Source of the DNA: an uncultured Myroides sp.
Lineage (GTDB): Bacteria > Bacteroidota > Bacteroidia > Flavobacteriales > Flavobacteriaceae
DNA length: 64,000 nucleotides
Assembly (NCBI GenBank): GCA_913777665.1
Contig: CAJYTF010000026.1
Coordinates: forward strand, 55,226-119,225
Reading direction: 5' to 3'
How positions within the stretch are numbered: the first letter of the stretch is position 1; each line of letters opens with the position of its first letter. Under the pieces are notes generated by a model. The model was not told the origin of the DNA and did no database searches. It was given only the letters and a program-made list of their open reading frames with translations. The translations under genes and the position numbers were made by a program. This document shows positions 25,292-35,009 of the stretch, in pieces.

Positions 25292-26053
25292 ATGACTGTT
25301 TTTAAAGTAGAAGATTTAAGTATTGGTTATAAAGACAAAACGTTGTTTAGTAATTTGAATTTCGAGATTAAAACTGGAATTCTTACATCGTTATTGGGAA
25401 GCAACGGAATAGGAAAATCGACACTTTTAAAGACTATTTCGGGTTTATTGGATAAAAAATCAGGAAGTATTTCTATTGATAATAATAACATCGATACTTT
25501 TTCTATAGCCGAATTTGCTAAAATGGTTAGCGTGGTGCTTACACATGAAAATGTGAATAAGGATCTTACGGTTTATGAACTGGTAAAATTGGGCAGACAG
25601 CCTTACACCAATTGGTTAGATAAATTAACCGAAGCCGATGAAAATTTGATTAATGCTACGCTACAAGATTGTGAAATTAATAATTTAAAAAATCGAAAAT
25701 TATCGCAGTTAAGTGATGGACAATTACAGCGAACTTTTATTGCAAGAGCTGTCGTTCAAGATACTCCGTTTATATTTTTAGACGAACCTTCTACCCATTT
25801 AGATTTGTATCATAAGGTAAAACTTTTTAAACTGCTTAAAAAATTGTGTGTGGTTAACCAGAAATGTATTTTATTTTCTACCCACGATTTAGATTTGGCA
25901 TTGCAGTTAAGTGATGATATTATGTTGTTGAAAGACAATCAGTTTTATCACAACACTACAAACAACTTAATTAACCAAGGTGTTTTTGACCGATTTTTTG
26001 ATACCGATGATATAGTATTTGATAAAGAACGAAAACAGTTTTTGATACTTTAG
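25292..26053 (+). CDS. ABC ATP-binding protein, FecE/FhuC-like (iron-chelate type)
   Basis: 253 residues. Walker A is LLGSNGIGKSTLLKTISG, the signature is LSDGQLQRTFIARAVVQ, Walker B is FIFLDEPSTHLD, and the H-loop is STHDLDLALQ. VYELVKLGRQPYTNW is typical of FecE/FhuC/BtuD importers of siderophores, haem or cobalamin. No FecCD-type permease or binding protein is near; the only neighbour on the strand is the broken MFS gene 3 bases upstream. Its permease must be elsewhere. Confidence 0.85.
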   Translation: MTVFKVEDLSIGYKDKTLFSNLNFEIKTGILTSLLGSNGIGKSTLLKTISGLLDKKSGSISIDNNNIDTFSIAEFAKMVSVVLTHENVNKDLTVYELVKLGRQPYTNWLDKLTEADENLINATLQDCEINNLKNRKLSQLSDGQLQRTFIARAVVQDTPFIFLDEPSTHLDLYHKVKLFKLLKKLCVVNQKCILFSTHDLDLALQLSDDIMLLKDNQFYHNTTNNLINQGVFDRFFDTDDIVFDKERKQFLIL

Positions 26054-26112
26054 TTTTTACCACGGATGCATAGATATTTAAGTGATATAAGTTTTAATAA
26101 CGTTCATTTGTC

Positions 26113-26215
26113 TTGTCATTCTGAAAGAAACGAAGTTGATTGAAGAATCTTTACGGTAAAAAAAGAGATTCGTCCTTTAGCCTATGCAGAGCTTGTCGAA
26201 GTATCGGAATGACAA
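26113..26215. repeat. Second TTGTCATTC...GAATGACAA intergenic element
   Basis: 103 bp between convergent genes. The ends TTGTCATTC and GAATGACAA are identical to those of 10945-11018. The interior has AAGAATCTTTACGG and GAGATTCGTC, echoing the first copy, plus GCTTGTCGAAGTATCGG. The two copies differ in length inside the ends. Confidence 0.65.
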
Positions 26216-26227
26216 AATGCAATAAAA

Positions 26228-27220
26228 TTACAAATTACTATTATGCTTTTCATTTAAAGAAACATTCTGCTTTGTCCATTTAATTTTTTCTTGAAAAGGA
26301 TGTTTTCTCACAGGGCAATCGGTTTTACTGCAAATGTTACACGAGTATTCTTTACAGGCATCAAGGTGCACGAAAAGTTCAATTCGGTCGCCAAAATGAT
26401 TTTTTACGGCATCTTCCAACGCATCAACTTCTTTATGACCTTCTTCGATATTAAAATACCAAGGCACTGTCATGTGACAATCGAAATGCAGGGTACTTCC
26501 GTATTTAATGATTCTTAAATTATGTAGATCAATCCAATTTTCGCGTCGTTCTTCACTCAAAAAATCAACCACTTCTTTAAGCAGCAATTCATCGGTTTCA
26601 TCCATAATGCCCGAAATTGACTCGCGCACAATTTTGTATCCTGTATAAATAATAAATCCTGCAAAAATTAAAGCGGTAACACTATCAATCCAAGAAATTT
26701 TGGTAAAGTATAAAATCACCAATCCAATAATGATTCCAATGGTAGAATACGTGTCGGTTTGTAAATGTTTGCCACTTGCAATTAATGCCAACGAATTATT
26801 TTTTTTACCTTTTTGAATAGCGAAATACCCTAACACATAATTAATTACGGCGGTTAACGATACCAAGATCAATCCTAAATCGAGTTTTTCAATTGTTTTT
26901 GGATTTTGAAGTTCGCTAATAGCTTCATAAACAATTACAACACCAGCAATGGTTATCAATGCTCCTTCAATAGAAGCTGAAATAAATTCAACCTTTCCAT
27001 GACCGTACGGATGGTTATGATCTTTTGGCAACGACGATAAATACAAGCTGTACAAACCAATCAAACCGGCAATTACGTTAATGGTACTCTCTAAAGCATC
27101 AGTTAAAATGGCTACCGAATTGGTTAGATACCACGCATACAACTTCACTAAAAACAGTATAACACCGACTATTGCAATAATCCGTTGAAATTTAAAGTTT
27201 TCGTTTGCTTGTGTGGTCAT
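26228..27220 (-). CDS. Cation diffusion facilitator (CDF) family transporter
   Basis: 330 residues with about six membrane helices. The metal-site segments are LTDALESTINVIAG (TM2) and KHLQTDTYSTIGIIIG (TM5), with HNHPYGHGKVEFISASIEGA in the TM2-TM3 loop. Both TM2 and TM5 carry the acidic pairs of CDF exporters (here D/E and H/D types). The C-terminal cytoplasmic domain is HFDCHMTVPW. An extra tail holds CKEYSCNICSKTDCPVRKHPF, a cysteine-rich metal-binding motif not in all CDFs. Likely exports Zn2+, Co2+ or Fe2+ against protons. Confidence 0.9.
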   Translation of the reverse strand: MTTQANENFKFQRIIAIVGVILFLVKLYAWYLTNSVAILTDALESTINVIAGLIGLYSLYLSSLPKDHNHPYGHGKVEFISASIEGALITIAGVVIVYEAISELQNPKTIEKLDLGLILVSLTAVINYVLGYFAIQKGKKNNSLALIASGKHLQTDTYSTIGIIIGLVILYFTKISWIDSVTALIFAGFIIYTGYKIVRESISGIMDETDELLLKEVVDFLSEERRENWIDLHNLRIIKYGSTLHFDCHMTVPWYFNIEEGHKEVDALEDAVKNHFGDRIELFVHLDACKEYSCNICSKTDCPVRKHPFQEKIKWTKQNVSLNEKHNSNL

Positions 27221-27277
27221 TATTCTATTTTTAGTCTATATCAAATTTAATAAATTAAAGCTGATAATATTAATGTG

Positions 27278-27850
27278 TTACAACTCAATTTTCAACACTT
27301 CGCCAACACTCATTCCTTCTAATTTCCAATCGCCAATACGAATGCGGATTAATCGTAACGTTGGGAAACCAACAGCAGCTGTCATTTTACGAACTTGCCT
27401 AAATTTCCCTTGTGTTAATGTGATCGTCAGCCAGCTTGTTGGTCCGTGTCTGTCGCTGCGAATGCGGTACCCTTCGCCCACATAATCGGGTTTATCAATA
27501 ATTGCTGCAAAACATTCTTTGGTGGTTAACCGTTCGCCTTTTACTCCTATTTCAACTCCGTTTTTAAGTTTTTCAATTGCTTCTTCGGTAATAATTCCAT
27601 CAACTTGAACAACGTATTGTTTTTCATAATGCATACTGCGAATTTTTTCGCTGATTTTTCCATCAGTTGTCAGCATTAGTAAACCCTCGGAATTTTCATC
27701 TAATCTGCCAATAGCCATTGTTCCTTCGGGAAAATCATACAATTCTCCGAGTTTTTTCTTGTTTCGCTTTTTTTCATAAACAAATTGTGAAATGTATCCG
27801 GCTGGTTTATACAACAGAAAATGCCGGTGTGTTATTACTATTGAATTCAT
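27278..27850 (-). CDS. 23S rRNA pseudouridine synthase, RluE-like (RsuA family)
   Basis: 190 residues. HRHFLLYKPAGYISQ starts the catalytic domain, and the catalytic Asp is in AIGRLDENSEGLLMLTTDG. GKFRQVRKMTAAVGFPTLRLIRIRIGDW is the conserved C-terminal segment of the RsuA/RluB/E/F family. There is no N-terminal S4 domain, which fits RluE (U2457 of 23S rRNA in E. coli) best; RluE assignment is by architecture only. Confidence 0.87.
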   Translation of the reverse strand: MNSIVITHRHFLLYKPAGYISQFVYEKKRNKKKLGELYDFPEGTMAIGRLDENSEGLLMLTTDGKISEKIRSMHYEKQYVVQVDGIITEEAIEKLKNGVEIGVKGERLTTKECFAAIIDKPDYVGEGYRIRSDRHGPTSWLTITLTQGKFRQVRKMTAAVGFPTLRLIRIRIGDWKLEGMSVGEVLKIEL

Positions 27851-27994
27851 TTTAAAACTTTTATAAAATAATTATCAAACCACATAGATACATAGTCTTT
27901 GTAATTTAATTTGATTAGAGATAATCTATGAAACACATTTTTAAGCGATGCTTAAAAACTATATTCCCTATAATAGCTATGTTGTAAAAGTAAT

Positions 27995-29398
27995 TTATTG
28001 ATATGTTGAAGGAAATATTTTTCCGGGATTCATAATGTTTTTAGGATCGAATATTTGTTTAATTTGATACATTAAATTCAGTTCGATTTCGCTAAACATA
28101 ATTGGCATAAATTCTTTTTGAACCAAACCAATACCGTGTTCGCCCGAAATAGTTCCGTTTAACGATTTTGTCAACTGAAAAATTTCGTTCACTCCTTTAG
28201 GAACTTCGGTTCGCCACAATTCGTCTGTCATATCCAACTTTACAATGTTTACGTGTAAATTGCCATCGCCTGCATGCCCGTAACAAATACTTTTAAAACC
28301 GTATTTGTCGCCAATTGCTTTAATTCCAATTAATAACTTTGGCAGTTCAAAACGAGGTACAACTGTGTCTTCTTCTTTGTAAACAGTGTTTTGTTTTACA
28401 GCTTCGGCAATATTTCGGCGGAGTTTCCACAAAGTATTTTTTTGATCGGTGGTATCGGCAAAAAGCACCTCATCAATTTCATAAGCTTCAACAACCGATA
28501 AAATTTTCTCTGCTTCGTTCATTAAAACATCGGGGTAATTTCCATCGACTTCAATCAGCAAATGTGCTTCGTTTTCGTGTTTTAAATAAACATCTGGAAC
28601 TTCAACAAATTTACTTGTCCACAAAATAGCATCACGCTCCATAAATTCTAAGGCACTTGGTACAATTCCTGCTCTAAAAATTGCCGAGACGGCTGCTGCT
28701 GCTTGTTCCATTTTAAAAAACGGAACCCATAGTAATACGTTGTGCTGAACAGCCGGTATTAATTTTAAAACAATTTTTGTAACAATACCCAAAGTACCCT
28801 CGCTACCAACCATTAATTGCGTTAAATTGTAACCAGTAGAATTTTTAAGCGTGTTGGCACCTGTCCAAATAATTTCTCCGTTGGGTAAAACCACTTCTAA
28901 ATTCAAGACATAATCTTTGGTAACACCATATTTTACTGCACGCGCGCCACCTGCATTTTCAGCAATATTTCCGCCAATAAAACAACTGCCTTTGCTGCTT
29001 GGATCAACCGGATACATCAACCCTTTTTCGGCAACGGCATTTTGTAAAATCTCGGTAATTACCCCAGGTTGAGTTATTACTTGCAGGTTTTCTTCGTCTA
29101 TTTTTATTATTTGATTCAATCGTTCTAATGAAAGTCCGATACCTTTATGAATCGCTAAAATTCCACCACTTAAACCAGTGCGTGCGCCAATAGGAACAAC
29201 CGGAATAGCATATTCAAAAGCAACTTTCATTATATCGCTCACTTCCTGTGTTGATGTCGGTTTTACAACAATTGAAGGTGGAAAAACCAAATCTTCGGTA
29301 TGATCTCTTCCGTATTCGTTCAAGGTTTCATCATCGGTAAAAACGTATGATGCGCCAACAATTTCTATTAATTTATTTTTGATTTCAGTAGTAATCAT
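27995..29398 (-). CDS. FAD-linked oxidase, GlcD/D-lactate dehydrogenase type
   Basis: 467 residues. The N-terminal PCMH FAD-binding domain has VVPIGARTGLSGGILAIHKGIGLSLERLNQI and GSCFIGGNIAENAGGARAVKYG. The C-terminal FAD-oxidase domain has CYGHAGDGNLHVNIVK and the typical end SGEHGIGLVQKEFM. It should oxidise glycolate, D-lactate or a related 2-hydroxy acid. It shares one base (TAATG) with the MFS gene upstream, so a hydroxy-acid transporter/oxidase pair is plausible. Confidence 0.9.
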   Translation of the reverse strand: MITTEIKNKLIEIVGASYVFTDDETLNEYGRDHTEDLVFPPSIVVKPTSTQEVSDIMKVAFEYAIPVVPIGARTGLSGGILAIHKGIGLSLERLNQIIKIDEENLQVITQPGVITEILQNAVAEKGLMYPVDPSSKGSCFIGGNIAENAGGARAVKYGVTKDYVLNLEVVLPNGEIIWTGANTLKNSTGYNLTQLMVGSEGTLGIVTKIVLKLIPAVQHNVLLWVPFFKMEQAAAAVSAIFRAGIVPSALEFMERDAILWTSKFVEVPDVYLKHENEAHLLIEVDGNYPDVLMNEAEKILSVVEAYEIDEVLFADTTDQKNTLWKLRRNIAEAVKQNTVYKEEDTVVPRFELPKLLIGIKAIGDKYGFKSICYGHAGDGNLHVNIVKLDMTDELWRTEVPKGVNEIFQLTKSLNGTISGEHGIGLVQKEFMPIMFSEIELNLMYQIKQIFDPKNIMNPGKIFPSTYQ

Positions 29399-30606
29399 TA
29401 CTCAGCATCTTTATATTTTACTTTTTTCATATTTGGAAGGAAATAAGCAATAACACCTATTAACGGAAGATACGAACAAATATTATAAATGTGTTCAATA
29501 GAAGTAGCATCTGCCCAAATACCTAAAACTGCCGAACCAACACCACCCATTCCAAAGGCAAAACCGTAGAACAAACCCGAAACCATTCCTAATTTTTTAG
29601 GAAGCAGTTCTTGTGCGTAAACTAAAATTGATGGAAATGCCGATGAAATAATCAACCCGATAATTACAATTAAAATTCCGGTTAAATGCAAATCTACATA
29701 AGGCAATGCCAGCGTAAACGGAGCTGCACCTAATACAGAAAACCAAATAACGTATTTACGACCGAATCGATCGCCAAAAATCCCGCCTAACAAAGTTCCC
29801 ACAGCAACCGAAATCAAGAAATAAAACAAATAAACCTGCGCCTGAACTTCGTTCAAACCAAATTTATCCATCGTATAAAACTGAAAATAACTGGTAATAC
29901 TTGCTACGTAAAAATATTTAGAAAAGATTAAAACCAATAAAATGGTAATTGCCGAATTTATTTTAAAGGCAGATAAATCGGGAACTTGAATTATTTTTTT
30001 GGTTGATCTTGAAGCAACTTTTAATTTATCTTTGTACCATTTTGCAATGTATCCCAAAACAATCTGAGCCAAAATTGCAAAACCTAGAAACCATAAAATG
30101 TACAATTGTCTGTTTGGCAAAACAATCCACGCAATTAGTAACGGAGCCAGAGCTGTTCCGGTGTTTCCTCCGATTTGAAAGACAGATTGTGCAAAACTCC
30201 GTCTTCCGTTTGATGCCATAAAAGCTACGCGTGATGATTCCGGATGAAAGATCGATGAGCCAATTCCCACCAAAATAACTGCTACCAAGATCAATTCGTA
30301 ATTTGGAGCATAAGCAAGTAAAGCAATTCCCGCCATGGTAAACAACATACCAAAAATCTGCGAATACGGCTTTGGGTTTTTATCGGTATATGCCCCTACA
30401 ACCGGCTGAAAAATCGATGCTGCCAACTGATAACAAAGCGTAATCATACCAACCTGTGCAAAAGTTAAATGGTACTTGGCTTCTAATTTCGGGTAAATTG
30501 CAGGAATAACCGCCTGTAGTAAATCGTTTAATAAATGGGCAACGCTTATGGCAATTAGTATTGCGTAAACAGGTTTTTGCGCGCCCGTATTTTTTATTGT
30601 AGACAT
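29398..30606 (-). CDS. MFS transporter, Fsr (fosmidomycin resistance)-like
   Basis: 402 residues, twelve membrane helices. The start AHLLNDLLQAVIPAIYP, VGIGSSIFHPESSRVAF, and FQIGGNTGTALAPLLIAW are diagnostic of the fosmidomycin-resistance (Fsr) subgroup of MFS. The natural substrate is unknown; its TAATG coupling to a GlcD-like oxidase suggests uptake or export of a small hydroxy acid, but this is inference. Confidence 0.88.
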   Translation of the reverse strand: MSTIKNTGAQKPVYAILIAISVAHLLNDLLQAVIPAIYPKLEAKYHLTFAQVGMITLCYQLAASIFQPVVGAYTDKNPKPYSQIFGMLFTMAGIALLAYAPNYELILVAVILVGIGSSIFHPESSRVAFMASNGRRSFAQSVFQIGGNTGTALAPLLIAWIVLPNRQLYILWFLGFAILAQIVLGYIAKWYKDKLKVASRSTKKIIQVPDLSAFKINSAITILLVLIFSKYFYVASITSYFQFYTMDKFGLNEVQAQVYLFYFLISVAVGTLLGGIFGDRFGRKYVIWFSVLGAAPFTLALPYVDLHLTGILIVIIGLIISSAFPSILVYAQELLPKKLGMVSGLFYGFAFGMGGVGSAVLGIWADATSIEHIYNICSYLPLIGVIAYFLPNMKKVKYKDAE

Positions 30607-30687
30607 TTTTTATAAATTGAAACAACAAATTTACTTAATCACTGCCAATACAACTTAAATTTTAAAACGATTTTTAGAACTATTTTG

Positions 30688-30695
30688 TAAGTTTG
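30688..30695 (+). promoter_or_regulatory. -7 element of meaB
   Basis: TAAGTTTG fits TAnnTTTG and overlaps the TTG the ORF track uses as start at 30693. The true start is therefore the ATG at 30711, with a short leader. Confidence 0.5.
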
Positions 30696-30710
30696 TTGAA
30701 ACGATTCATT

Positions 30711-31814
30711 ATGCCGAACGAAAAGCTTCCGAATAAAAAATCTTTACATGAAATTGATGGAATTTCGCAACCCGATCATGTTAATCAGGATTCCATTCGA
30801 ACCATTCAGAATTTCAGAAGAAAGTCGTTAAATATTGATTTGATTATTGAAAAATTGCTGCAAGGTGATATTCCGTCGTTAAGTAAAGCTATTACGATTA
30901 TAGAAAGCACCAATCCCACGCACAAAGAGCAAGCCCAGAAAATTATACAAACCTGTTTACCGCATGCAAATAAATCGGTACGTATTGGAATAACCGGAGT
31001 TCCAGGTGTTGGGAAAAGTACCTTTATTGAAGCTTTTGGAATGTATCTTACATCCATCGGAAAAAAAGTTGCGGTTTTAGCAGTCGATCCCAGCAGCAGT
31101 ATTAGCAAAGGAAGTATTTTGGGCGATAAAACCCGAATGGAAGATTTGGTTAAAAATACGAATGCGTTTATACGTCCGTCGGCATCGGGCGAAAGTTTGG
31201 GCGGAGTTTCCCGAAAAACCCGTGAAAGTATTATTTTGTGTGAAGCTTGTGGATTTGATACTATTTTGATTGAAACCGTTGGAGTTGGGCAAAGTGAAAC
31301 AGCAGTTCACAGCATGACTGATTTCTTTTTACTATTGAATTTAGCCGGTGCTGGTGACGAATTACAGGGAATTAAGCGTGGAATTATGGAAATGGCAGAT
31401 TCAGTCATCATCAATAAAGCAGATGGCGATAATTTAAAACACGCCAACAATGCCAAATTAGATATTAACCGTGCCTTGCATTTATTCCCTTTGAAAGATT
31501 CTAAATGGCAGCCGAAAGTTTTATTGGCAAGTGCTTTTTACAACCAAGGAATTGAAGATGTTTGGCAGCTTTTAGAAAAGTATTTTTCGTTAACCAAAGA
31601 TAATGGTTATTTTGAAACCAATCGAAAAAACCAGAACGCCTATTGGTTAAAAGAAACAATTAATGAACAATTGCTTTCGAATTTTTATCAAAACCAAACA
31701 ATATACGAACAATTACAAAATGCTGAAAAAACAGTTCAGAATAATGAAAAATCTCCATTTACAGCCGCAAATGAGTTGTTAGAATTGTATAATAAAATAA
31801 ACAAAAGCACTTAA
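30711..31814 (+). CDS. meaB: MeaB/ArgK-type GTPase for methylmalonyl-CoA mutase
   Basis: 367 residues from the ATG at 30711. MeaB guards and reactivates adenosylcobalamin-dependent methylmalonyl-CoA mutase. The P-loop is GITGVPGVGKST. The switch segments are AVDPSSSISKGSILGDKTRM and TIPIETVGVGQSE-like (TILIETVGVGQSET), with the G4 motif NKADGDN. Length and motifs are normal. No mutase gene is adjacent. The stop codon lies inside the downstream terminator stem. Confidence 0.94.
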   Translation: MPNEKLPNKKSLHEIDGISQPDHVNQDSIRTIQNFRRKSLNIDLIIEKLLQGDIPSLSKAITIIESTNPTHKEQAQKIIQTCLPHANKSVRIGITGVPGVGKSTFIEAFGMYLTSIGKKVAVLAVDPSSSISKGSILGDKTRMEDLVKNTNAFIRPSASGESLGGVSRKTRESIILCEACGFDTILIETVGVGQSETAVHSMTDFFLLLNLAGAGDELQGIKRGIMEMADSVIINKADGDNLKHANNAKLDINRALHLFPLKDSKWQPKVLLASAFYNQGIEDVWQLLEKYFSLTKDNGYFETNRKNQNAYWLKETINEQLLSNFYQNQTIYEQLQNAEKTVQNNEKSPFTAANELLELYNKINKST

Positions 31815-31828
31815 TTTCAAGTGCTTTT
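31803..31828 (+). terminator. Bidirectional terminator between meaB and the transaldolase gene
   Basis: AAAAGCACTT / AAGTGCTTTT, 6-nt loop. The left arm contains the meaB stop codon and the convergent fsa gene ends 8 bases downstream. Confidence 0.78.
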
Positions 31829-31835
31829 ATGTTTC

Positions 31836-32492
31836 TTATTTATTCCCTTTAGCGTAATCTGCTAAAAACTGTTCTAAACCTGAATCGGTTAACGGATGTT
31901 TCAGTAAGCCTAAAATAGAACTTAATGGACCTGTCATAACATCGGCACCAATTTTAGCACAATTAACAATATGCATGGTATGGCGGACAGATGCTGCTAA
32001 AATCTGCGTTTCGAAAGCGTAGTTGTCATAAATCATTCTAATTTCATCGATCAAATTCAATCCATCGGTAGAAATATCATCTAAACGACCAATAAAAGGT
32101 GATACATAAGTTGCACCTGCTTTTGCAGCCAATAATGCCTGACCTGCCGAAAACACTAATGTTACATTGGTTTTAATGCCTTTGTCTGAAAAATATTTGC
32201 AGGCTTTAATTCCGTTTTGTGTCATTGGAATTTTCACTACAATCTGTTCGTGTAATTCCGCCAATTCTTCACCTTCCTTAATCATTCCTTCGTAATCGGT
32301 CGCAATAACTTCGGCACTTACATCGCCATCAACAATAGTGCATATATCAACATAATGCTTTAAAATATTGTTTTTTCCGGTGATGCCTTCTTTCGCCATT
32401 AACGACGGATTTGTTGTAACGCCGTCTAAAACTCCTAAAGCCTGTGCTTCTTTAATTTGCTCAAGGTTTGCTGTATCTATAAAAAATTTCAT
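31836..32492 (-). CDS. Transaldolase / fructose-6-phosphate aldolase-like (TalC/Fsa family)
   Basis: 218 residues, the short transaldolase form. [16 protein letters not shown] and [13 protein letters not shown] start the barrel, the Schiff-base lysine is in [14 protein letters not shown], and [27 protein letters not shown] with [12 protein letters not shown] follow. These are typical of the TalC/FSA family. Given the transketolase genes in this window it most likely acts as the pentose phosphate transaldolase, but FSA activity cannot be excluded by sequence alone. Confidence 0.92.
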   Translation of the reverse strand: MKFFIDTANLEQIKEAQALGVLDGVTTNPSLMAKEGITGKNNILKHYVDICTIVDGDVSAEVIATDYEGMIKEGEELAELHEQIVVKIPMTQNGIKACKYFSDKGIKTNVTLVFSAGQALLAAKAGATYVSPFIGRLDDISTDGLNLIDEIRMIYDNYAFETQILAASVRHTMHIVNCAKIGADVMTGPLSSILGLLKHPLTDSGLEQFLADYAKGNK

Positions 32493-32571
32493 TGTGTTGT
32501 TGTTTTAATTATTTGTAAAGATTTTAAACAATTAAAAGTTACTAAAAAACTGTGAAACTGTGGCAAATAAA

Positions 32572-33378
32572 TTACTTAATTTTATAATGATTCATCAGCA
32601 TTTTTTCGTAAACGGTATCTGGTAAAATCTTTTTTAGAAAGATAGAAAATTTTTGCATAAAAGCACCTACTTTGTAATGAACTTTTGGCTTTTTGGTTTG
32701 AATTATTTTATCAATTGCTTTTGCCATTTCTATCGGATCTCCCCCATCATTTACATGTTCGTTAATTGTAGCAAGCTGCTGACTGTAAATTTCTTTATAA
32801 GGCGATTGATCTAAAACCGGAGCATGAAAACGTCGTGCTGCAATATCTGTTGCAAAATCGCCCGGAGCTACGTTTGTAACTTGTATATTAAATGGTTTTA
32901 CTTCCATTCGTATTGATTCGGTAATCAGTTCCAAAGCTCCTTTCGATGCCGAATAAATTCCACGGTAAGGCAAGCCCATATAACCAGCAATCGATGTTAC
33001 ATTAATGATTAAACCCGATTTTTGTTGACGCATTTGTGGTAAAACCGCTTTCATAACTTCAATTGGTCCAAAAACATTGGTGTGAAAATTATTCTGAATT
33101 TCATCTAACGGAATTTCCTCAATGGGCCCGGTAATTCCTACTCCGGCGTTATTAACCAACACATCAATTCTGCCTTCTTTCGCAATAATTTCGGCAACCG
33201 CACTTTGTATCGATTCATTGTTTCGAACATCAATTGCAACCAACGGAAATTTACTATCTGCAACATTTTCAGGGTTTCTACTACTGCCGTAAACGGTATA
33301 ACCTTTGTTTAGTAAAAAATTTCCGACCGTTTTGCCAATGCCCGATGATCCGCCGGTTATCAATACAACTTTGTTCAT
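32572..33378 (-). CDS. SDR-family oxidoreductase (classical)
   Basis: 268 residues from the ATG at 33378; the track start six codons earlier precedes the Rossmann start MNKVVLITGGSSGIGKTVG. NNAG is VNNAGVGITGPI, and the catalytic triad is in INVTSIAGYMGLPYRGIYSASKGA (S, Y and K). The C-terminal VAPGDFATDIAARRFHAP suits lipid or steroid-type SDRs; the substrate is unknown. Confidence 0.88.
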   Translation of the reverse strand: MNKVVLITGGSSGIGKTVGNFLLNKGYTVYGSSRNPENVADSKFPLVAIDVRNNESIQSAVAEIIAKEGRIDVLVNNAGVGITGPIEEIPLDEIQNNFHTNVFGPIEVMKAVLPQMRQQKSGLIINVTSIAGYMGLPYRGIYSASKGALELITESIRMEVKPFNIQVTNVAPGDFATDIAARRFHAPVLDQSPYKEIYSQQLATINEHVNDGGDPIEMAKAIDKIIQTKKPKVHYKVGAFMQKFSIFLKKILPDTVYEKMLMNHYKIK

Positions 33379-33457
33379 TTTTATTATTTTCAACAAATAT
33401 ACAATAGCAATCGTAAAAATTAGTATTTTTAGTACTTGGAAAACTAAAATGATACGA

Positions 33458-34474
33458 ATGAAGTTTAAAAATAAAATTTTTCTGTTTGTTGCCTTTGCAT
33501 CAATAAATTCAGGATTTATCCATGCTCAAAAACAAAAAGACCGAGTAAAGGAAATGATGGAAAATCTATCGAAAGAAGAGCTGATAAAACATCTTTCTAT
33601 AATTGCCGGCGATGAAATGCAAGGCAGAAAAACGGGTGAAGCCGGACAAAAAATGGCGGCGAATTACCTACGTAATATCTATAAAAATTTAGGAATTGAT
33701 GCCTTGCCGGGAACAGATGATTATTTTCAGTTTGTTCCAAGCGAAGCTATGAAAAGAATGTTCAGTCCAAAGTTAAACGACAGTGAAAATGTTGTTGCAT
33801 ATATAAAAGGAAGCGAAAAACCCGACGAATATTTGGTAATTTCTGCGCATTATGACCATGTGGGTATCACGAACGACGAAATTTATAATGGTGCCGATGA
33901 TAACGGAACGGGAACTACGGCTTTGTTAGAGATGGCACGTATGTTTAAAATTGCCGAGAAAAATGGTAACGGTCCAAAACGATCGATTGTATTTTTACAT
34001 TGTACGGGTGAAGAATATGGGTTGCACGGATCTCGTTTTTTTGTAAATTCTAAAATTATTCCTTTAGAAAATATTGTTGCCGATTTAAATGTAGATATGA
34101 TTGGTAGAAGAGATTTCAACTACGATAAAAATAAAAAAGATTATATTTATTTGGTGGGAAGCGATAAGTTAAGTACCGAATTGCACAATGTGTCTGAAGC
34201 CATGAATAAAAAATACACCAATTTGGTTTTAGATTATACGTATAATGATGACAAACACCCGGAGATGATTTATTACCGATCAGATCATTACAACTTTGCA
34301 AAGTATAACATCCCCGTAATTTTTTATTACAGCGGCGAACATGCAGATTATCATAAACCAACAGACACGGTTGATAAAATCAATTTCGATGATATGTTGA
34401 AACGTACCCAATTAATTTTTGTAACTGCTTGGGAAATAGCAAACAGATCAGATCGAATTAAACTAAAACAATAA
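33458..34474 (+). CDS. Secreted M28-family metallopeptidase
   Basis: 338 residues from the ATG at 33458, where the signal peptide MKFKNKIFLFVAFASINSGFIHAQ begins; an ATG at 33449 is also possible. The long track extension to 33305 overlaps the SDR start and is spurious. Zinc ligands of the two-metal M28 site are visible: ISAHYDHVG, YNGADDNGTGTTALLEMA, TGEEYGLHGS, VDMIGRR and the final HADYHKPTDT. It should act as an aminopeptidase in the periplasm or outside. One base overlap (TAATG) links it to the next secreted protein gene. Confidence 0.9.
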   Translation: MKFKNKIFLFVAFASINSGFIHAQKQKDRVKEMMENLSKEELIKHLSIIAGDEMQGRKTGEAGQKMAANYLRNIYKNLGIDALPGTDDYFQFVPSEAMKRMFSPKLNDSENVVAYIKGSEKPDEYLVISAHYDHVGITNDEIYNGADDNGTGTTALLEMARMFKIAEKNGNGPKRSIVFLHCTGEEYGLHGSRFFVNSKIIPLENIVADLNVDMIGRRDFNYDKNKKDYIYLVGSDKLSTELHNVSEAMNKKYTNLVLDYTYNDDKHPEMIYYRSDHYNFAKYNIPVIFYYSGEHADYHKPTDTVDKINFDDMLKRTQLIFVTAWEIANRSDRIKLKQ

Positions 34475-34935
34475 TGAAAAAAATTTTTCTAACAATAGTA
34501 TGTATGTTTTTGGTAACATCGGTATTTGCACAAAATAACGATGCCGAAATTAAATCGATTCAAAACTACATACAGTCAACATCGCAAAACGAATGGTTCG
34601 ATCCTATCAATAAACCTGGCACAACACCCACAGGTTCAACGTATGATCTTTCGTATTATGTGTTATCAGACAATAATCTTTTTTCAATAATTTATACCAT
34701 TTTCGATAAATACACACTGCAAAAAGTTTTTTACTACAAGAATAATGAACTGATTGCCTGCATTATTGAAGAAACCGATGCCAACAACGCCAACAAATTA
34801 TTGCGTTACGCCGATTACTTTTTCAAAGACGGACAATTAATCAATACTGCAGACGAAAATAAAGAAATATCGTCGGCAACAATATATCAAGAAGGTATTC
34901 AAAAGCTTAAAGAAGCACCTGTAAATCAAAAATAA
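34474..34935 (+). CDS. Secreted protein of unknown function
   Basis: 153 residues with a signal peptide MKKIFLTIVCMFLVTSVFAQ. The mature part is a small alpha/beta protein with VFYYKNNELIACIIEETD and ADYFFKDGQLINTADENK, resembling short repeat-containing Bacteroidota proteins, but no family is assigned. Translationally coupled to the M28 peptidase gene, so it may assist or be processed by it. Confidence 0.7.
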   Translation: MKKIFLTIVCMFLVTSVFAQNNDAEIKSIQNYIQSTSQNEWFDPINKPGTTPTGSTYDLSYYVLSDNNLFSIIYTIFDKYTLQKVFYYKNNELIACIIEETDANNANKLLRYADYFFKDGQLINTADENKEISSATIYQEGIQKLKEAPVNQK

Positions 34936-35009
34936 ACAATAATATAACTTGCATTTTTCACAAAAAAACAATATTTTGCAAATGCAGTAATTAAAAATCT
35001 GAAAAAAAT

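Noticed and set aside
33305-33457. Long N-terminal extension of the M28 peptidase
   Set aside because: It overlaps the divergent SDR start and precedes a clean signal peptide.
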